From positions 1 through 64,000 of the forward strand of contig JAHHHD010000011.1 of NCBI GenBank assembly GCA_019359505.1: a stretch of 64,000 bases of DNA, in the 5' to 3' direction. The notes beneath the pieces are model-generated. The model did not search any database. It saw nothing but the letters and a program-made list of their open reading frames with translations, and had not been told where the DNA came from. Position numbers and translations under genes: made by a program. Every line of letters begins with the position of its first letter. The stretch's first letter is position 1. The DNA is from Drouetiella hepatica Uher 2000/2452 (GTDB taxonomy: Bacteria; Cyanobacteriota; Cyanobacteriia; Elainellales; Elainellaceae). Shown here one piece after another: positions 55,723 through 64,000 of this stretch.

Positions 55723-57639
55723 CTAGCCGCCCAGCGCTGCTCTTGCCTCCTGCCGCAGTCTCTGAGCTTCAGGGTCTTTAGGCTTAAGCTGGAGGGCTTT
55801 ATCTAAAACCACAGTTGCCTCTTGATAGCGCTGAAGATTGAGCAGCGCTGCGCCTTTGGTGCGCCAAGCCTCAGCAGAATTGCGCTGGATGCGAATGCCT
55901 TCATCCAGTGCATTGATGGCTTCGGAAGAACGTCCTAGCTTTTGTAGCGCCACCCCGCGTTTGACCCAGCCCTCTGAAAACTTGGGCTTGTCCGCTGTCA
56001 CTCCTTCATAAATGCTCAGCGCTTCATAGGTTCGATTTTGCTGAAGCAGGGCGTTTCCTTTGCTCCAGAGCGCCTCTGGATAGTTAGGTTTAAAGGCGAG
56101 TGCATCATTACAGGAAACGATCGCCTCTTCGGGTCGCTTGAGCTGATTCAGCGTTTCACAGCGTCCGGCATAGGCTTCAGCATAGTCCGATCGAATGGCT
56201 AATGCCTCATCGTAGACCTTAATTGCCTCTTGATTTTTCCATTGCAGCCGTAGATTATTCGCCCGATCGAGTAGCAGTGCCGCTTTTTTCTTAGGGTCAG
56301 TCGGGGGATCGCCAGGATCAGACAAAGCTGTTGGAAATATTCCTGGCTCGGCAGTATCTCGCTGAGGCTGAGCCATCTGCATGAACAATCCTAGACCCAA
56401 GGTTACGGCGATCGCCCCCAAGATGCCCCATGTTCGAGTTGCTTTTCGGCTTTGAGTCGCGATCGGTTCCACGACAGGAGGGGGAGGACTCACGACCTGA
56501 GTAATGCCTGTGCCGTTGGTTGAGCCATGAGTTGAGCCATTGGTTGAGCTATGGGTGGGATGCGCCTCTGATATTCCCTCAGCCTGGATTTGAGTTTCAG
56601 GAGGTTCGTTACCGGAGCGATCCCACACGGCGGTAGACATCAGATCTTCCTCACTCACCGTGAAATCAGCCGAGCTAAAGTCGGGTAGAGGACGAGAAAA
56701 CTCTCTCAGATTTGCCGTGGTACCCGCCTCAATGCTGTTGCCGTTTGTGCCAACGTAGGGTGGAAATAGAATAAACGGATCGGTCACGGCTACGGGCACT
56801 TTCTCTAAGGCTTCCAGAGTTTCGATCGCCGTTGGAAAGCGTTCGCGGAAGTCATAGCGCACCATTTGATCCAAAATTTTCGTCAGCTCTGGATGCAGCT
56901 CCGGTGCCAGATGATGCCAAGAAATTTCGCCCTCTAGATCTTCGCCCAAATGCCGAGGGTGGATGCCTGTCAGCGCCTGAATGCCCAGAATTCCTACAGC
57001 ATAAATATCGCTGCTAAAGCGAGGCTTACCAGCTACCTGCTCATTGGGCATATAGCCCTGGGTGCCAATAGAAATTGTAATATTGGTCAAGCCCTGTTCA
57101 AGGTCAACGCCTTGGGTGCTGACCTGCTTGACGGCACCAAAGTCGATTAAAACAATGCGGCGATCGTGACGACGGCGAATCAGGTTAGAAGGTTTGAGAT
57201 CGCGGTGAATCACCTGTCGCTGGTGAACAAATGCCAGAACCTTAAGAATATCTTGCAGCCAAAAAACCACCTGATTTTCTGACCAGGTTTTGCCCTCTAC
57301 AAATTCTTTGGTGAGCGGCTCTCCTTCAACAAATTCTTGAGCTAGATAAAATTCTTGATTGTCTTCAAAGTGAGCCAGCAGGCGCGGAATCTGGTCGTGG
57401 ATGCCTAGCTGATAGAGAACTTGCGCTTCGGTATTGAAACAGCGTCTTGCCATCTGCAACGCATCATCGCTGCTGATCTGAGGTTTGAGCTGCTTGATCA
57501 CACATTGAGGATGACCTGGCAAATGCAAGTCTTCTGCCAGAAAAGTTCGACCGAACCCGCCTACTCCCAACTGGCTAGTTATTTTGTACCGTCCGCCCAG
57601 AGGTCTATCTGAGCTGATCAGAGAAAATGAGCGACTCAT
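55723..57639 (-). CDS. Serine/threonine protein kinase with TPR domain
   Basis: This 638-aa protein has an Hanks-type kinase domain (about residues 15-285) with GVGGFGRTFLAED, the ATP-binding Lys in CVIKQL, catalytic HRDLKPSNLI, DFG and an APE-equivalent region. A linker with STNGSTHGSTNG repeats leads to a transmembrane helix near 412-430 (WGILGAIAVTLGLGLFM), then about four TPRs outside the cytoplasm. This is a common cyanobacterial layout. The targets are unknown. Confidence 0.92.
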   Translation of the reverse strand: MSRSFSLISSDRPLGGRYKITSQLGVGGFGRTFLAEDLHLPGHPQCVIKQLKPQISSDDALQMARRCFNTEAQVLYQLGIHDQIPRLLAHFEDNQEFYLAQEFVEGEPLTKEFVEGKTWSENQVVFWLQDILKVLAFVHQRQVIHRDLKPSNLIRRRHDRRIVLIDFGAVKQVSTQGVDLEQGLTNITISIGTQGYMPNEQVAGKPRFSSDIYAVGILGIQALTGIHPRHLGEDLEGEISWHHLAPELHPELTKILDQMVRYDFRERFPTAIETLEALEKVPVAVTDPFILFPPYVGTNGNSIEAGTTANLREFSRPLPDFSSADFTVSEEDLMSTAVWDRSGNEPPETQIQAEGISEAHPTHSSTNGSTHGSTNGTGITQVVSPPPPVVEPIATQSRKATRTWGILGAIAVTLGLGLFMQMAQPQRDTAEPGIFPTALSDPGDPPTDPKKKAALLLDRANNLRLQWKNQEAIKVYDEALAIRSDYAEAYAGRCETLNQLKRPEEAIVSCNDALAFKPNYPEALWSKGNALLQQNRTYEALSIYEGVTADKPKFSEGWVKRGVALQKLGRSSEAINALDEGIRIQRNSAEAWRTKGAALLNLQRYQEATVVLDKALQLKPKDPEAQRLRQEARAALGG

Positions 57640-57964
57640 GATGGAATTGGCTTTGTTGAAGTTCAGTCACGATCGAGCCTCAAAAGCGTTTCAGAGTCTT
57701 TGCCCCCACTCAACTGTATGGCTGGGGCAACCTACTCGATTGCTTAAGTGTAGATGCATCAAATGGAAACCCCCTAACCCTGACTTCAGCATAAAGAAGT
57801 AATTGAGATTCGTAACCCTAGTTCCTCACAAACTTCACTACCCGTGATGCCCCATCGGATAATTTTTATACTTCATCCTAATCTTAGTCTTTCTTTGCTA
57901 GGAGTACCCGTTCGGGTGATCTTGTGAGATTTAGTCCGGATTCGATTCTAAATTCAAGCTCAAC
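57640..57964. other. Intergenic region, nothing notable
   Basis: I see no gene, repeat family or clear operator here. A small acccgttcgggt hairpin lies near 57907 but lacks a T tract. Confidence 0.35.
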
Positions 57965-58519
57965 CTATGGCACTAACTCTGTGTTCACTTCATTCACCTG
58001 TCGCCGCTTCAGCTCCACAGACTCCGATCGAGGCAGTAGATCAAAGACTTTGCGAAACGCATCATCTACTGTCTCAAAAGCGATCGCCCCTTTCTGGTCT
58101 AAGACCACCTTACCCTCCTGATCGAGCAAAACTGTCTGAGGCACAAATCCGCTGTAGTAGTACCCTGGATCGGTCGATTCGTAGCGAGTTTCAGATGGAA
58201 TAGCATCGACACTAATGGGGATGAACCCTGCCGCCCGACCGTAGAAAGCGTCGAGTTGAGAAACCACTGACGCATACCTTTTGCAGTCTGCACTGTCATC
58301 AATATAGAAAACCAACAAAGCGGGCAGCTGTCGCTGACGTGCCTCTGCCAGCGTAATTCTGGGGGGAACTAACGAACCATTACCAGCATAGAGGGGAAAG
58401 ATATTGCCCTCGTAACGATCGTCGGTCAAAGCTGCCCACACCGGAGAAGTTCCAGGAGTTACCCACAGAACAGTGCTTAGAACTAGCCCTAAAAATAGGC
58501 AAACTACTGTCCGTGCCAT
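57965..58519 (-). CDS. Thioredoxin-like protein, probable thylakoid PSI accumulation factor
   Basis: This protein has 184 residues from the ATG at 58519, giving a signal or anchor (MARTVVCLFLGLVLSTVLW). The conserved stretch DDRYEGNIFPLYAGNGSLVP, then ALLVFYIDDSADCKRYASVV and a thioredoxin-like GFVPQTVLLDQEGKVV strand, follow. Only one Cys sits at the active-site position, so it is not a classic disulfide reductase. I recall similar proteins annotated as a thylakoid photosystem I accumulation factor; that name is from memory. Confidence 0.75.
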   Translation of the reverse strand: MARTVVCLFLGLVLSTVLWVTPGTSPVWAALTDDRYEGNIFPLYAGNGSLVPPRITLAEARQRQLPALLVFYIDDSADCKRYASVVSQLDAFYGRAAGFIPISVDAIPSETRYESTDPGYYYSGFVPQTVLLDQEGKVVLDQKGAIAFETVDDAFRKVFDLLPRSESVELKRRQVNEVNTELVP

Positions 58520-58562
58520 TGTCTGCACTAAACTTGTCTGCACTAGACTTGTCTGCGCCACA
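58518..58562 (-). repeat. 15-bp tandem repeat spanning the start codon
   Basis: On the minus strand, units of gtgcagacaagtyta repeat three times; the last unit reads gtgcagacaatggca and supplies the start codon. The repeat would also encode SLVQT pentads if an upstream start were used. Confidence 0.6.
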
Positions 58563-58800
58563 CGCCCTGATAAATCTATTAACAAACCTTTACATTGGGT
58601 GAAACTTCTGGAAGACGCGCTCAAAATCGTCAAACAGGCAGAGAATAAGCAACGAACATTCATCTAAAACGCGCCCAAATCTATGAGGATGCTATCTAAG
58701 CCATTTTGCAACATCTAGGGACGATCGCGCCAAACCGCACTCGATTCACACGCGATCCAATCGCATTTGAAACTGCATTGTGATGATACAAATACTGATA

Positions 58801-58893
58801 TAGCTGTCGCCAGTTTGCTTAGGACATTTAGGGTGAGGCGCTTCGCGCCTCACCCTAAATGTCCCTGTCCTAACCGCCTTGGCGGCTGCTATA
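58801..58893. repeat. Hairpin element H8, full-length reference copy
   Basis: A perfect 20-bp stem (ggacatttagggtgaggcgc / gcgcctcaccctaaatgtcc) with a ttc loop lies at 58822-58864. The outer flanks tatagctgtcgccagtttgc and gtcctaaccgccttggcggc then tgctata form a second, looser palindrome with tatagc/gctata at its ends. Total length is about 95 bp. Confidence 0.85.
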
Positions 58894-58940
58894 AGAGGTA
58901 CGGGAGAGAATGCGCATAGGTTTTAACCTCACGTTTCAAC

Positions 58941-60866
58941 CTAACGTTTTAGTCTAGGATCTTGCCAAGCGTTCCCCAATCCTTTCAAGATGCCTCGCCC
59001 TACTAGCCCTAGCCCCCGTCCGACAACTTCTGTCAGAACGTAAATGACGCTATTGCCCGCCCAAGAAACCGCCGTTCGCAGCCGAGGGGCGATCGCATCA
59101 CGGGTTTCTAGGGCTAGCGTCACGGCAAGCTGAACGCCCGAAAGTTCGTTGAGTTCGGGGCTACGAGGCGCATAAATTGAGGTTTTTTGAATGCCTTTCC
59201 AAGAAAATACGTGAATGGAATATTGACTCTCAAAAATATTTTGTGGCTCTCTGAAATACTTTTCGATGCGATACTTCCAAGACAGATCGTTGCGAAATCG
59301 CTCAATTTCGCGGTTAGAGAGCAGCTTGCGGCTGTAAAGATTTTGTTTGATCCCTTCAATGCTGGCAAAGCGATTGAGAAGGGGCTGAATGACGGCATTG
59401 GCTAGCTGAATCAGCAGATTCTCAGTCAAAACTTCGGCACGGCTCATCGCCTCTGGATTTCCGGGCGCATAGGGCACGCTATCGACTGCCAGCGGCATCT
59501 GAAACAGCAGATGTTTGAGCAGGTCTACTACGCTAGGAATTTTGTCCAAGATTTCTAGCTGGACGATCGCTTCATCCCGAAGCAGCGTTTCTACGACTTC
59601 TACAGATTTGCCGTCTACAGCTATGGCGTAATATTTGCCAAAAAACTCGGTGGTTACCGCCTGCCACAAGTCGAGAAGGATGGACGATCGCTTCGGCTCA
59701 AGCTGTTCAGGCTGCACTTCTGAGTAACGCAATTCGTCAAGGAAATTCTCTAGCTGCCGCAGGATTAAGTAAAACAGCTCTCGCTTTTTCTCCTCTCGCA
59801 GAATGTCAATTTCCATCGGTGTTTCTGTACCGTTTTCCAGGCTATTGTGCAGCTTCTCCAGCACGGCATCGAATAGCACAGATTCTATACGCATCTTAGA
59901 GATAGCGCTCTCTGACGATGCGTTAATTGTTAAAGCAGAAGCTGTAGGGAGCGATCGCTCTTCCCCTCCTGACCTATTCGTGATCTGTGAACCTGCGCCC
60001 TGTGAACCTGTAATCTGTGAACCTGTAATCTGTGAATTTATGAACTGTGAACCTGTGCCCTGTGAACTTACGGGTTGCCGCGCCCGCTCTTCGGTCAAGC
60101 TAGGGGTTGCCAACATCCAGCCAATGAGCTTGCGCGCCGCTCTTAGCTCTCGTTGTCTTCCGGCCAGAATGGCGCGATCGACTAAAGAAAGCTCTAACTG
60201 CCGCAGTTCGGCATTGACCTCTGCTAGGGCAGCCTCAATTTGCTGTAAGCCTGACTGGCGCAAGTTACGGCGAAAGCGGCTAAGGGGAGCAGGGCGGCGA
60301 GGAGAGGAGAGATGGGAAGAGGGGAGGTAGGGAGTAGGAGCAGTGGGGAGTGGAGAGTAGGAAGTAGAAGCCGCGTTCCAGAAAAACGATCGCCCGTCTG
60401 CAACTCGACGCAATATATTGGCTAAACTCTCTGGCTCTACAGTCTTAGGGCAATAGCCTGTGGCTCCTGCCTGTTGAGCTGCCGCGCTCAGCAAAGGTTC
60501 AGGTGAAGCGCTGAGCATCAAGACTCGTAGGGTGGGATACTTCGTTTTCAGATGCTGACAGAGGGTTAACCCTGGGATGCGATCGGGATGCGATCGCCCC
60601 AATTCCATCTCTAAAACTACTAGGTCAGGAACCGCTAGGGCGATCGCTCCCGACTCTGATGGATGTTCCACTGATGAACGTTCTAATGAATCAGAAAGCG
60701 CGTCTTCTAAATACTCCAGCGCCGCCTCACCTGTTTCGACTTCTGCTATCAAGCTCAGATCGGCATATCGCTCTAGCCAGACCCGTAGTCCTAGCCGAAA
60801 GACCGGATCTTCATCAATTAGCATCAGCCTATAGGGATGACGGATAGCAGCTTGGACAAGGCTCAT
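58941..60866 (-). CDS. DUF3685 protein with an N-terminal pseudo-receiver
   Basis: This 641-aa protein has residues 12-165 shaped like a receiver (LMLIDEDPVFRLGLRVWL, GYCPKTVEPESL with the conserved Lys), but the phosphoacceptor position reads VVLEMELG: Glu in place of Asp. A linker with repeated SQITG units follows. The DUF3685 region covers about 330-640. The function of DUF3685 is unknown. Three tandem start contexts precede the gene. Confidence 0.85.
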   Translation of the reverse strand: MSLVQAAIRHPYRLMLIDEDPVFRLGLRVWLERYADLSLIAEVETGEAALEYLEDALSDSLERSSVEHPSESGAIALAVPDLVVLEMELGRSHPDRIPGLTLCQHLKTKYPTLRVLMLSASPEPLLSAAAQQAGATGYCPKTVEPESLANILRRVADGRSFFWNAASTSYSPLPTAPTPYLPSSHLSSPRRPAPLSRFRRNLRQSGLQQIEAALAEVNAELRQLELSLVDRAILAGRQRELRAARKLIGWMLATPSLTEERARQPVSSQGTGSQFINSQITGSQITGSQGAGSQITNRSGGEERSLPTASALTINASSESAISKMRIESVLFDAVLEKLHNSLENGTETPMEIDILREEKKRELFYLILRQLENFLDELRYSEVQPEQLEPKRSSILLDLWQAVTTEFFGKYYAIAVDGKSVEVVETLLRDEAIVQLEILDKIPSVVDLLKHLLFQMPLAVDSVPYAPGNPEAMSRAEVLTENLLIQLANAVIQPLLNRFASIEGIKQNLYSRKLLSNREIERFRNDLSWKYRIEKYFREPQNIFESQYSIHVFSWKGIQKTSIYAPRSPELNELSGVQLAVTLALETRDAIAPRLRTAVSWAGNSVIYVLTEVVGRGLGLVGRGILKGLGNAWQDPRLKR

Positions 60867-60898
60867 GGCGATTCTGGCTCATGGCGATTTTGGCTCAT
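60863..60898 (-). promoter_or_regulatory. Triplicated 16-bp start context with uORFs
   Basis: On the minus strand, ATGs stand at 60898, 60882 and 60866 in a 16-bp repeat (atgagccaaaatcgcc), so each is in a different frame. The first opens an 11-codon ORF whose TGA overlaps the true start as ATGA. The second opens a 17-codon ORF running into the gene. Confidence 0.6.
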
Positions 60899-60927
60899 GG
60901 CGGTTTCGGCGTTAGAACAAACGATAT

Positions 60928-63156
60928 CTACTGAGAGTCTTGATAGTATCGCTGATCATAGTAGCCTTCGTAGGACGGTTGCGGTCTAGATTGCTGGAGA
61001 TCGGGTAGCGCAGGATCAATGGGCTGAGGTTCCACAATGATGGGTGCTTGATCATCTCCCTCCACAGGACTATCGGATGCGGGCGCACTGGGATCAACCA
61101 ATTCAAGGCTGGGCAAAGGCTCAGGTTCTACAGGCGAAAGCGGTGAGTTTCTATCAAGCGGTAAAGGAGTCGAGCCAAATCCGGAAGGCTTTGGCTCAGA
61201 AGATGGCGCTGTGTCAGGAGAATAGGAGGGTCTGGCGTATTCACGAGCATTGATAATGCTGTCTCGCTCGACGCGCCAGCGGCTAATGGCTCCCTGCGCC
61301 TGATCATAGAGCGCCCGTCCAGGAGAAATCTGGCTCGCCACGCTAATTGCCAAAGTCAAATCGCCGTTGTTGGCTAAGGCACTTGCGCGATCGAGGATGG
61401 GCTGATCTGCCGCAATTTGGGCGTTAATGATGATTTGGAACTGCCAGTCGCTCACCTTACCTTGAGCCTGGGCATACAGGGCGCGACCTGCCCGAATTTT
61501 TCCGGCTCGATCGATCGCTTCCTCTAAGTCACCCTGCTCTGCCAAGGCGATCGCCTGATTCAGAATCGGCTGATCTTCTAACGTCTCAATTTGCGCCTGC
61601 CAAGATGCGATCAGATCTTGTGAAGGCTTAGATAGCGTTCGGTTGGGGGCAATGAGCTTGGCTTCGGCAATGGCTGCCTTCAGAGCCGGAATTTGTCCCG
61701 ACTGAGCTAGGGCTTTAGCACGAGCTAGGTAAGGCTGATCTTCAACCCGCTGCATTTCGCCTGTCCAGAAAAAGATCAGCGTTTGCGCCTGTCCTCGTCG
61801 AGGGCGATCGACTCCAATTTTTTGCGCCTGACTGACGGCAAGCTTGAAGCTGTCTCGCTGACCCAGACTGGCGATCGCAGAAGCATACTGCAACTGAATC
61901 ATGTCCTGAAGCTGGGTTTGCCAGTTTTTTCGGTGAATCTGCGCCTGTGGGTAAAACGGGCTGTCGGGCTTCACCTGCTGAATGGCGGCGATCGCCTCCT
62001 GCATGTCCCAAATTTGCCCCACTGAAGGCAACCAGCGAGAGCTGATTCTGCCCGCCAGTCGATAGGCTCCGGCAAACTGCATGAGATCTGCCATCTCTGG
62101 CGCAAGCTCTGGCAAGATCGTCACGCTATCAGGCAACCGGAGCAGGGTGGCGGCAGAGGTGGTATCCCCTTCTTTCCATTTTGCAATGCCCAAGCGCAGC
62201 AGCTTTTGGCTCCACTGCTGCACTTGGACATGGGTTTCTGCTTGGGCATAGGTGTTGGGGGGCACCTGCTGCGCTAGGGCGATCGCCTGACTCAGCTGAT
62301 AGGGCGAACCGTCAACGACGACTTTTTTAGCCTGGTTTAAAACCTGCCACGCCTGTTTTTCAGCTCCAAGCTGCTGCGCTAGGGCAACCGCTCGATTGAG
62401 CCGCCAGTAGTCGTAGCTTGATTCATTCAAGATGGCAATCTGCGCGTAGGCATCATCCCACTTCTGTTGCTTCATCGCGACTAGAGCCTTGTTGGCGATC
62501 GCTTCCCCTGCCGCCCACTGTTTTTTCCAGCGCGTTACAGATTTTTGGACATCGGCATAAATTTCTGTGTTTTTGGGAATGTGGCTAATGATTGCCATTG
62601 CGCCCTTCATGTCGCTCTGATCCACCTTGTTGCGAGCCACCACAAACAAACGCTTCGACCATTCCTCCCGCAGATTTTGCGCTTCGCCTTGTAAGGGGTG
62701 ATCTTCATCCCACGACTTGACCAAATCGAGTCCGGCAATAATCTTGGGCAACTCGCCCGATCGCGCGGCTTCACGGGCGCAGTAGAGACGTTCCCCATCT
62801 AGGGTGAGCTTGGCAGGGTTTTGGCAGTTTACAGGGGGTGGCAGGGTGATGAGCCACAGTAGCGCTGAGGTGCCCATGCCACCAAAGACACCTAAAATAG
62901 CCAGCCAAGCTAATGACCAAGTCCAAGCCCTGGGTTTACCAGACGGAGATTTGCTAGACGGAGGTTTGCTAGACGGAGGTTTGCCAGGTGAGAGGTTGCC
63001 CGGAATTTCCTCAGCTGGCTGGGGCGATCGCTCCACTAGACGACCCATGTGCCAACTTTTACGAGACAGCAATCGGTTCAGGGAAATCCCTGAAGCCGGA
63101 TTCTCGCAGGTCTGATTCTCTTCTAATGGACTCTGTTCAAACTTCTGTTCAGCCAT
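60928..63156 (-). CDS. Membrane-anchored repeat protein of unknown function
   Basis: This protein has 742 residues from the ATG at 63156 (MAEQKFEQSP). A cytoplasmic N-terminus with SSKPPSSK-type repeats leads to one transmembrane helix (about 85-105; WLAILGVFGGMGTSALLWL). A long helical domain follows, made of units of about 55 residues with the pattern DQPILDxAxALAxxGDLxxA, ending in RALYxQAQxxIxxW. The C-terminus is acidic and Pro-rich. A paralogue lies directly upstream. Function unknown; the units look like TPR-type scaffolding. Confidence 0.82.
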   Translation of the reverse strand: MAEQKFEQSPLEENQTCENPASGISLNRLLSRKSWHMGRLVERSPQPAEEIPGNLSPGKPPSSKPPSSKSPSGKPRAWTWSLAWLAILGVFGGMGTSALLWLITLPPPVNCQNPAKLTLDGERLYCAREAARSGELPKIIAGLDLVKSWDEDHPLQGEAQNLREEWSKRLFVVARNKVDQSDMKGAMAIISHIPKNTEIYADVQKSVTRWKKQWAAGEAIANKALVAMKQQKWDDAYAQIAILNESSYDYWRLNRAVALAQQLGAEKQAWQVLNQAKKVVVDGSPYQLSQAIALAQQVPPNTYAQAETHVQVQQWSQKLLRLGIAKWKEGDTTSAATLLRLPDSVTILPELAPEMADLMQFAGAYRLAGRISSRWLPSVGQIWDMQEAIAAIQQVKPDSPFYPQAQIHRKNWQTQLQDMIQLQYASAIASLGQRDSFKLAVSQAQKIGVDRPRRGQAQTLIFFWTGEMQRVEDQPYLARAKALAQSGQIPALKAAIAEAKLIAPNRTLSKPSQDLIASWQAQIETLEDQPILNQAIALAEQGDLEEAIDRAGKIRAGRALYAQAQGKVSDWQFQIIINAQIAADQPILDRASALANNGDLTLAISVASQISPGRALYDQAQGAISRWRVERDSIINAREYARPSYSPDTAPSSEPKPSGFGSTPLPLDRNSPLSPVEPEPLPSLELVDPSAPASDSPVEGDDQAPIIVEPQPIDPALPDLQQSRPQPSYEGYYDQRYYQDSQ
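62940..62995 (-). repeat. 18-bp in-frame repeat in the N-terminal tail
   Basis: Units of gacggaggtttgctagac type (plus-strand reading) encode KPPSSK-like hexapeptides just before the transmembrane helix of the repeat protein. Confidence 0.65.
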
Positions 63157-63580
63157 GAAAGCACACTCAATCCCACACCACTCCAAAAATGGCTGTTGCC
63201 TCGTCAGTCTGGCGATCGCGGTCAGACTTGCGGAGGCTATTAGCCTAGCTAACGGTAACGCAACAGATTCGAGTCTGCATCACTGCTGTTGCTCCTCAAC
63301 GCTGTCAATTTCATCTCATCGACTTCATCTCATCAGCTTTACCCAAATTAATAAATCGCAAGACTCATTAATTGCACGAAAATATATAGACTTTCTAGCT
63401 TAATTCAGCCTCATTAAGAATCTTCAGTCAAAAACTTACGGTATCAAAAGCGTCAGGATGTCCGAAATTTGAAAGGAGGGTCGCGATCGCCTATTGAGCA
63501 GATGCTGATCCGTCTGCCCCGTCTGCTGGGTAGTGGTATTTAGGTAAGGACTACCGTCTGCCGATATGTCTAGGAGCGGG
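63157..63580. other. Intergenic region between tandem paralogues
   Basis: This is the gap upstream of the repeat protein and downstream of its paralogue. It contains the 27-bp dispersed repeat at 63529-63555, and there is no gene. The phrase ttcatctcatcgacttcatc then tcatcag near 63310 is a small internal duplication. Confidence 0.4.
63529..63555. repeat. 27-bp dispersed repeat, copy 2
   Basis: ggtagtggtatttaggtaag followed by gactacc matches 4121-4147 with two substitutions. The flanks differ, so the repeat unit is short. Confidence 0.6.
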
Positions 63581-64000
63581 TCAGTATTCATCTGCTTCTA
63601 TTTCTTCTATTTCATCGCCTTCTGTAGCTGCTTGAGAACTCCAGACGGCAGCTCGTTCTTCTGCCCAGCTTCTGATCGAAAATTGCGCCTGGTCTGAAAG
63701 CGCGCGGTCAGGGGCAATCTGTGAGGCCATCTCGATCGCCAGGGTTAGCCGTCCTCTGGCGGCCAGTGCGTTGGCTTGATCGAGAATGGGCTGGTCTTCA
63801 GCCGTCTGAACTTTACGAATCTGAGCTTGCCAGGTGCCAATCGCAGTTTGAGCCGTCGCGTAGAGGGCGCGATCGCCCTGAATCTTTTCCGCCACCTGAA
63901 TTGCGTCAGCATATTTTCCTTGCTTTGCCAAAAATTTAGCTTGATCAAGGAATGGCTGATCTTCAATCACCTGGATTTGCCCTGTCCAGGTTTTCATCTG
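63581..64000 (-). CDS. C-terminal part of a second membrane-anchored repeat protein (partial)
   Basis: The open frame continues past the right edge, so only the last 139 residues are visible. They contain two units of the same type as the neighbouring protein (DQPFLDQAKFLAKQGKYADA and DQPILDQANALAARGRLTLA, with RALYATAQTAIGTWQ). An acidic tail, EIEEIEADEY, ends it. This is a tandem duplicate of the 742-aa gene. Confidence 0.8.
   Translation of the reverse strand, partial: QMKTWTGQIQVIEDQPFLDQAKFLAKQGKYADAIQVAEKIQGDRALYATAQTAIGTWQAQIRKVQTAEDQPILDQANALAARGRLTLAIEMASQIAPDRALSDQAQFSIRSWAEERAAVWSSQAATEGDEIEEIEADEY

Overview
The window looks like a chromosomal segment of a filamentous, probably Leptolyngbya-like, cyanobacterium. 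The reasons are the very frequent HIP1 octamer (gcgatcgc) and its cgatcg core, genes typical of oxygenic phototrophs (psaL, ccsA, a thioredoxin-like protein resembling a thylakoid PSI accumulation factor), and many families largely restricted to cyanobacteria (DUF3038/DUF4335, DUF3386, DUF3685, KGK, CyaC-type cyclase, a Roco protein). I see no rRNA, tRNA, CRISPR array or prophage. Genes lie on both strands, mostly as single genes or short pairs, with wide repeat-rich gaps. The assignment to a genus is an inference.

Layout. 1-7.0 kb: the start of an IS630-type transposase runs off the left edge, followed by a DUF4870 protein, threonine aldolase, an L,D-transpeptidase, queG, an IS605-like end remnant, a possible structured RNA, a RusA-like resolvase, an AHJR-like nuclease, psaL and nagB. 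7.2-15.6 kb is a phosphorelay island: a soluble poly-HAMP hybrid kinase with three receivers, a receiver-PAS-kinase and a double-receiver regulator, none with a DNA-binding output. 15.8-28.1 kb holds metabolism and housekeeping: a DHFR-like reductase, YdeI, an AraC regulator divergent from azoreductase, ccsA, KGK, tilS, DUF4335/DUF3038, rimM divergent from an SDR, and a formaldehyde-detoxification pair (class III alcohol dehydrogenase plus S-formylglutathione hydrolase). 28.2-34.4 kb is accessory: a possible structured leader before a 66-aa protein, a 21-bp minisatellite, a large LRR-Roc-COR protein, an orphan antitoxin next to a MITE, a 42-bp minisatellite and a zinc-ribbon protein. 34.5-48.5 kb: a CyaC-like receiver/kinase/adenylate cyclase, GNAT, an NmrA-like protein, a Fur-family regulator, a KaiB-domain protein, a PilT-type ATPase, an orphan sensor kinase and two paralogous peptidoglycan-binding proteins. 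48.6-64 kb: a HAD phosphatase behind a LexA-like box, a TPR protein, rph, a CobO-like protein, a GH57 enzyme, an NfuA-type scaffold, DUF3386, a Ser/Thr kinase with TPRs, a thioredoxin-like protein, a DUF3685 protein with an altered receiver, and two tandem paralogues of a membrane-anchored repeat protein, the last cut by the right edge.

The most unusual content is structural rather than a single gene. At least eight long hairpins share flanks and a CGC-(TTC/GGA)-GCG tip, yet each has its own stem sequence, perfectly or nearly perfectly self-complementary. Several genes (fghA, the Fur-family gene, the DUF3685 gene, the thioredoxin-like gene) have a tandem triplication spanning the start codon, which creates tiny upstream ORFs. 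Two MITE copies differ by an inverted loop between palindromic arms. These, the RusA/AHJR pair with its upstream structured region, and a leader that can hide a ribosome-binding site are the best leads for something undescribed.
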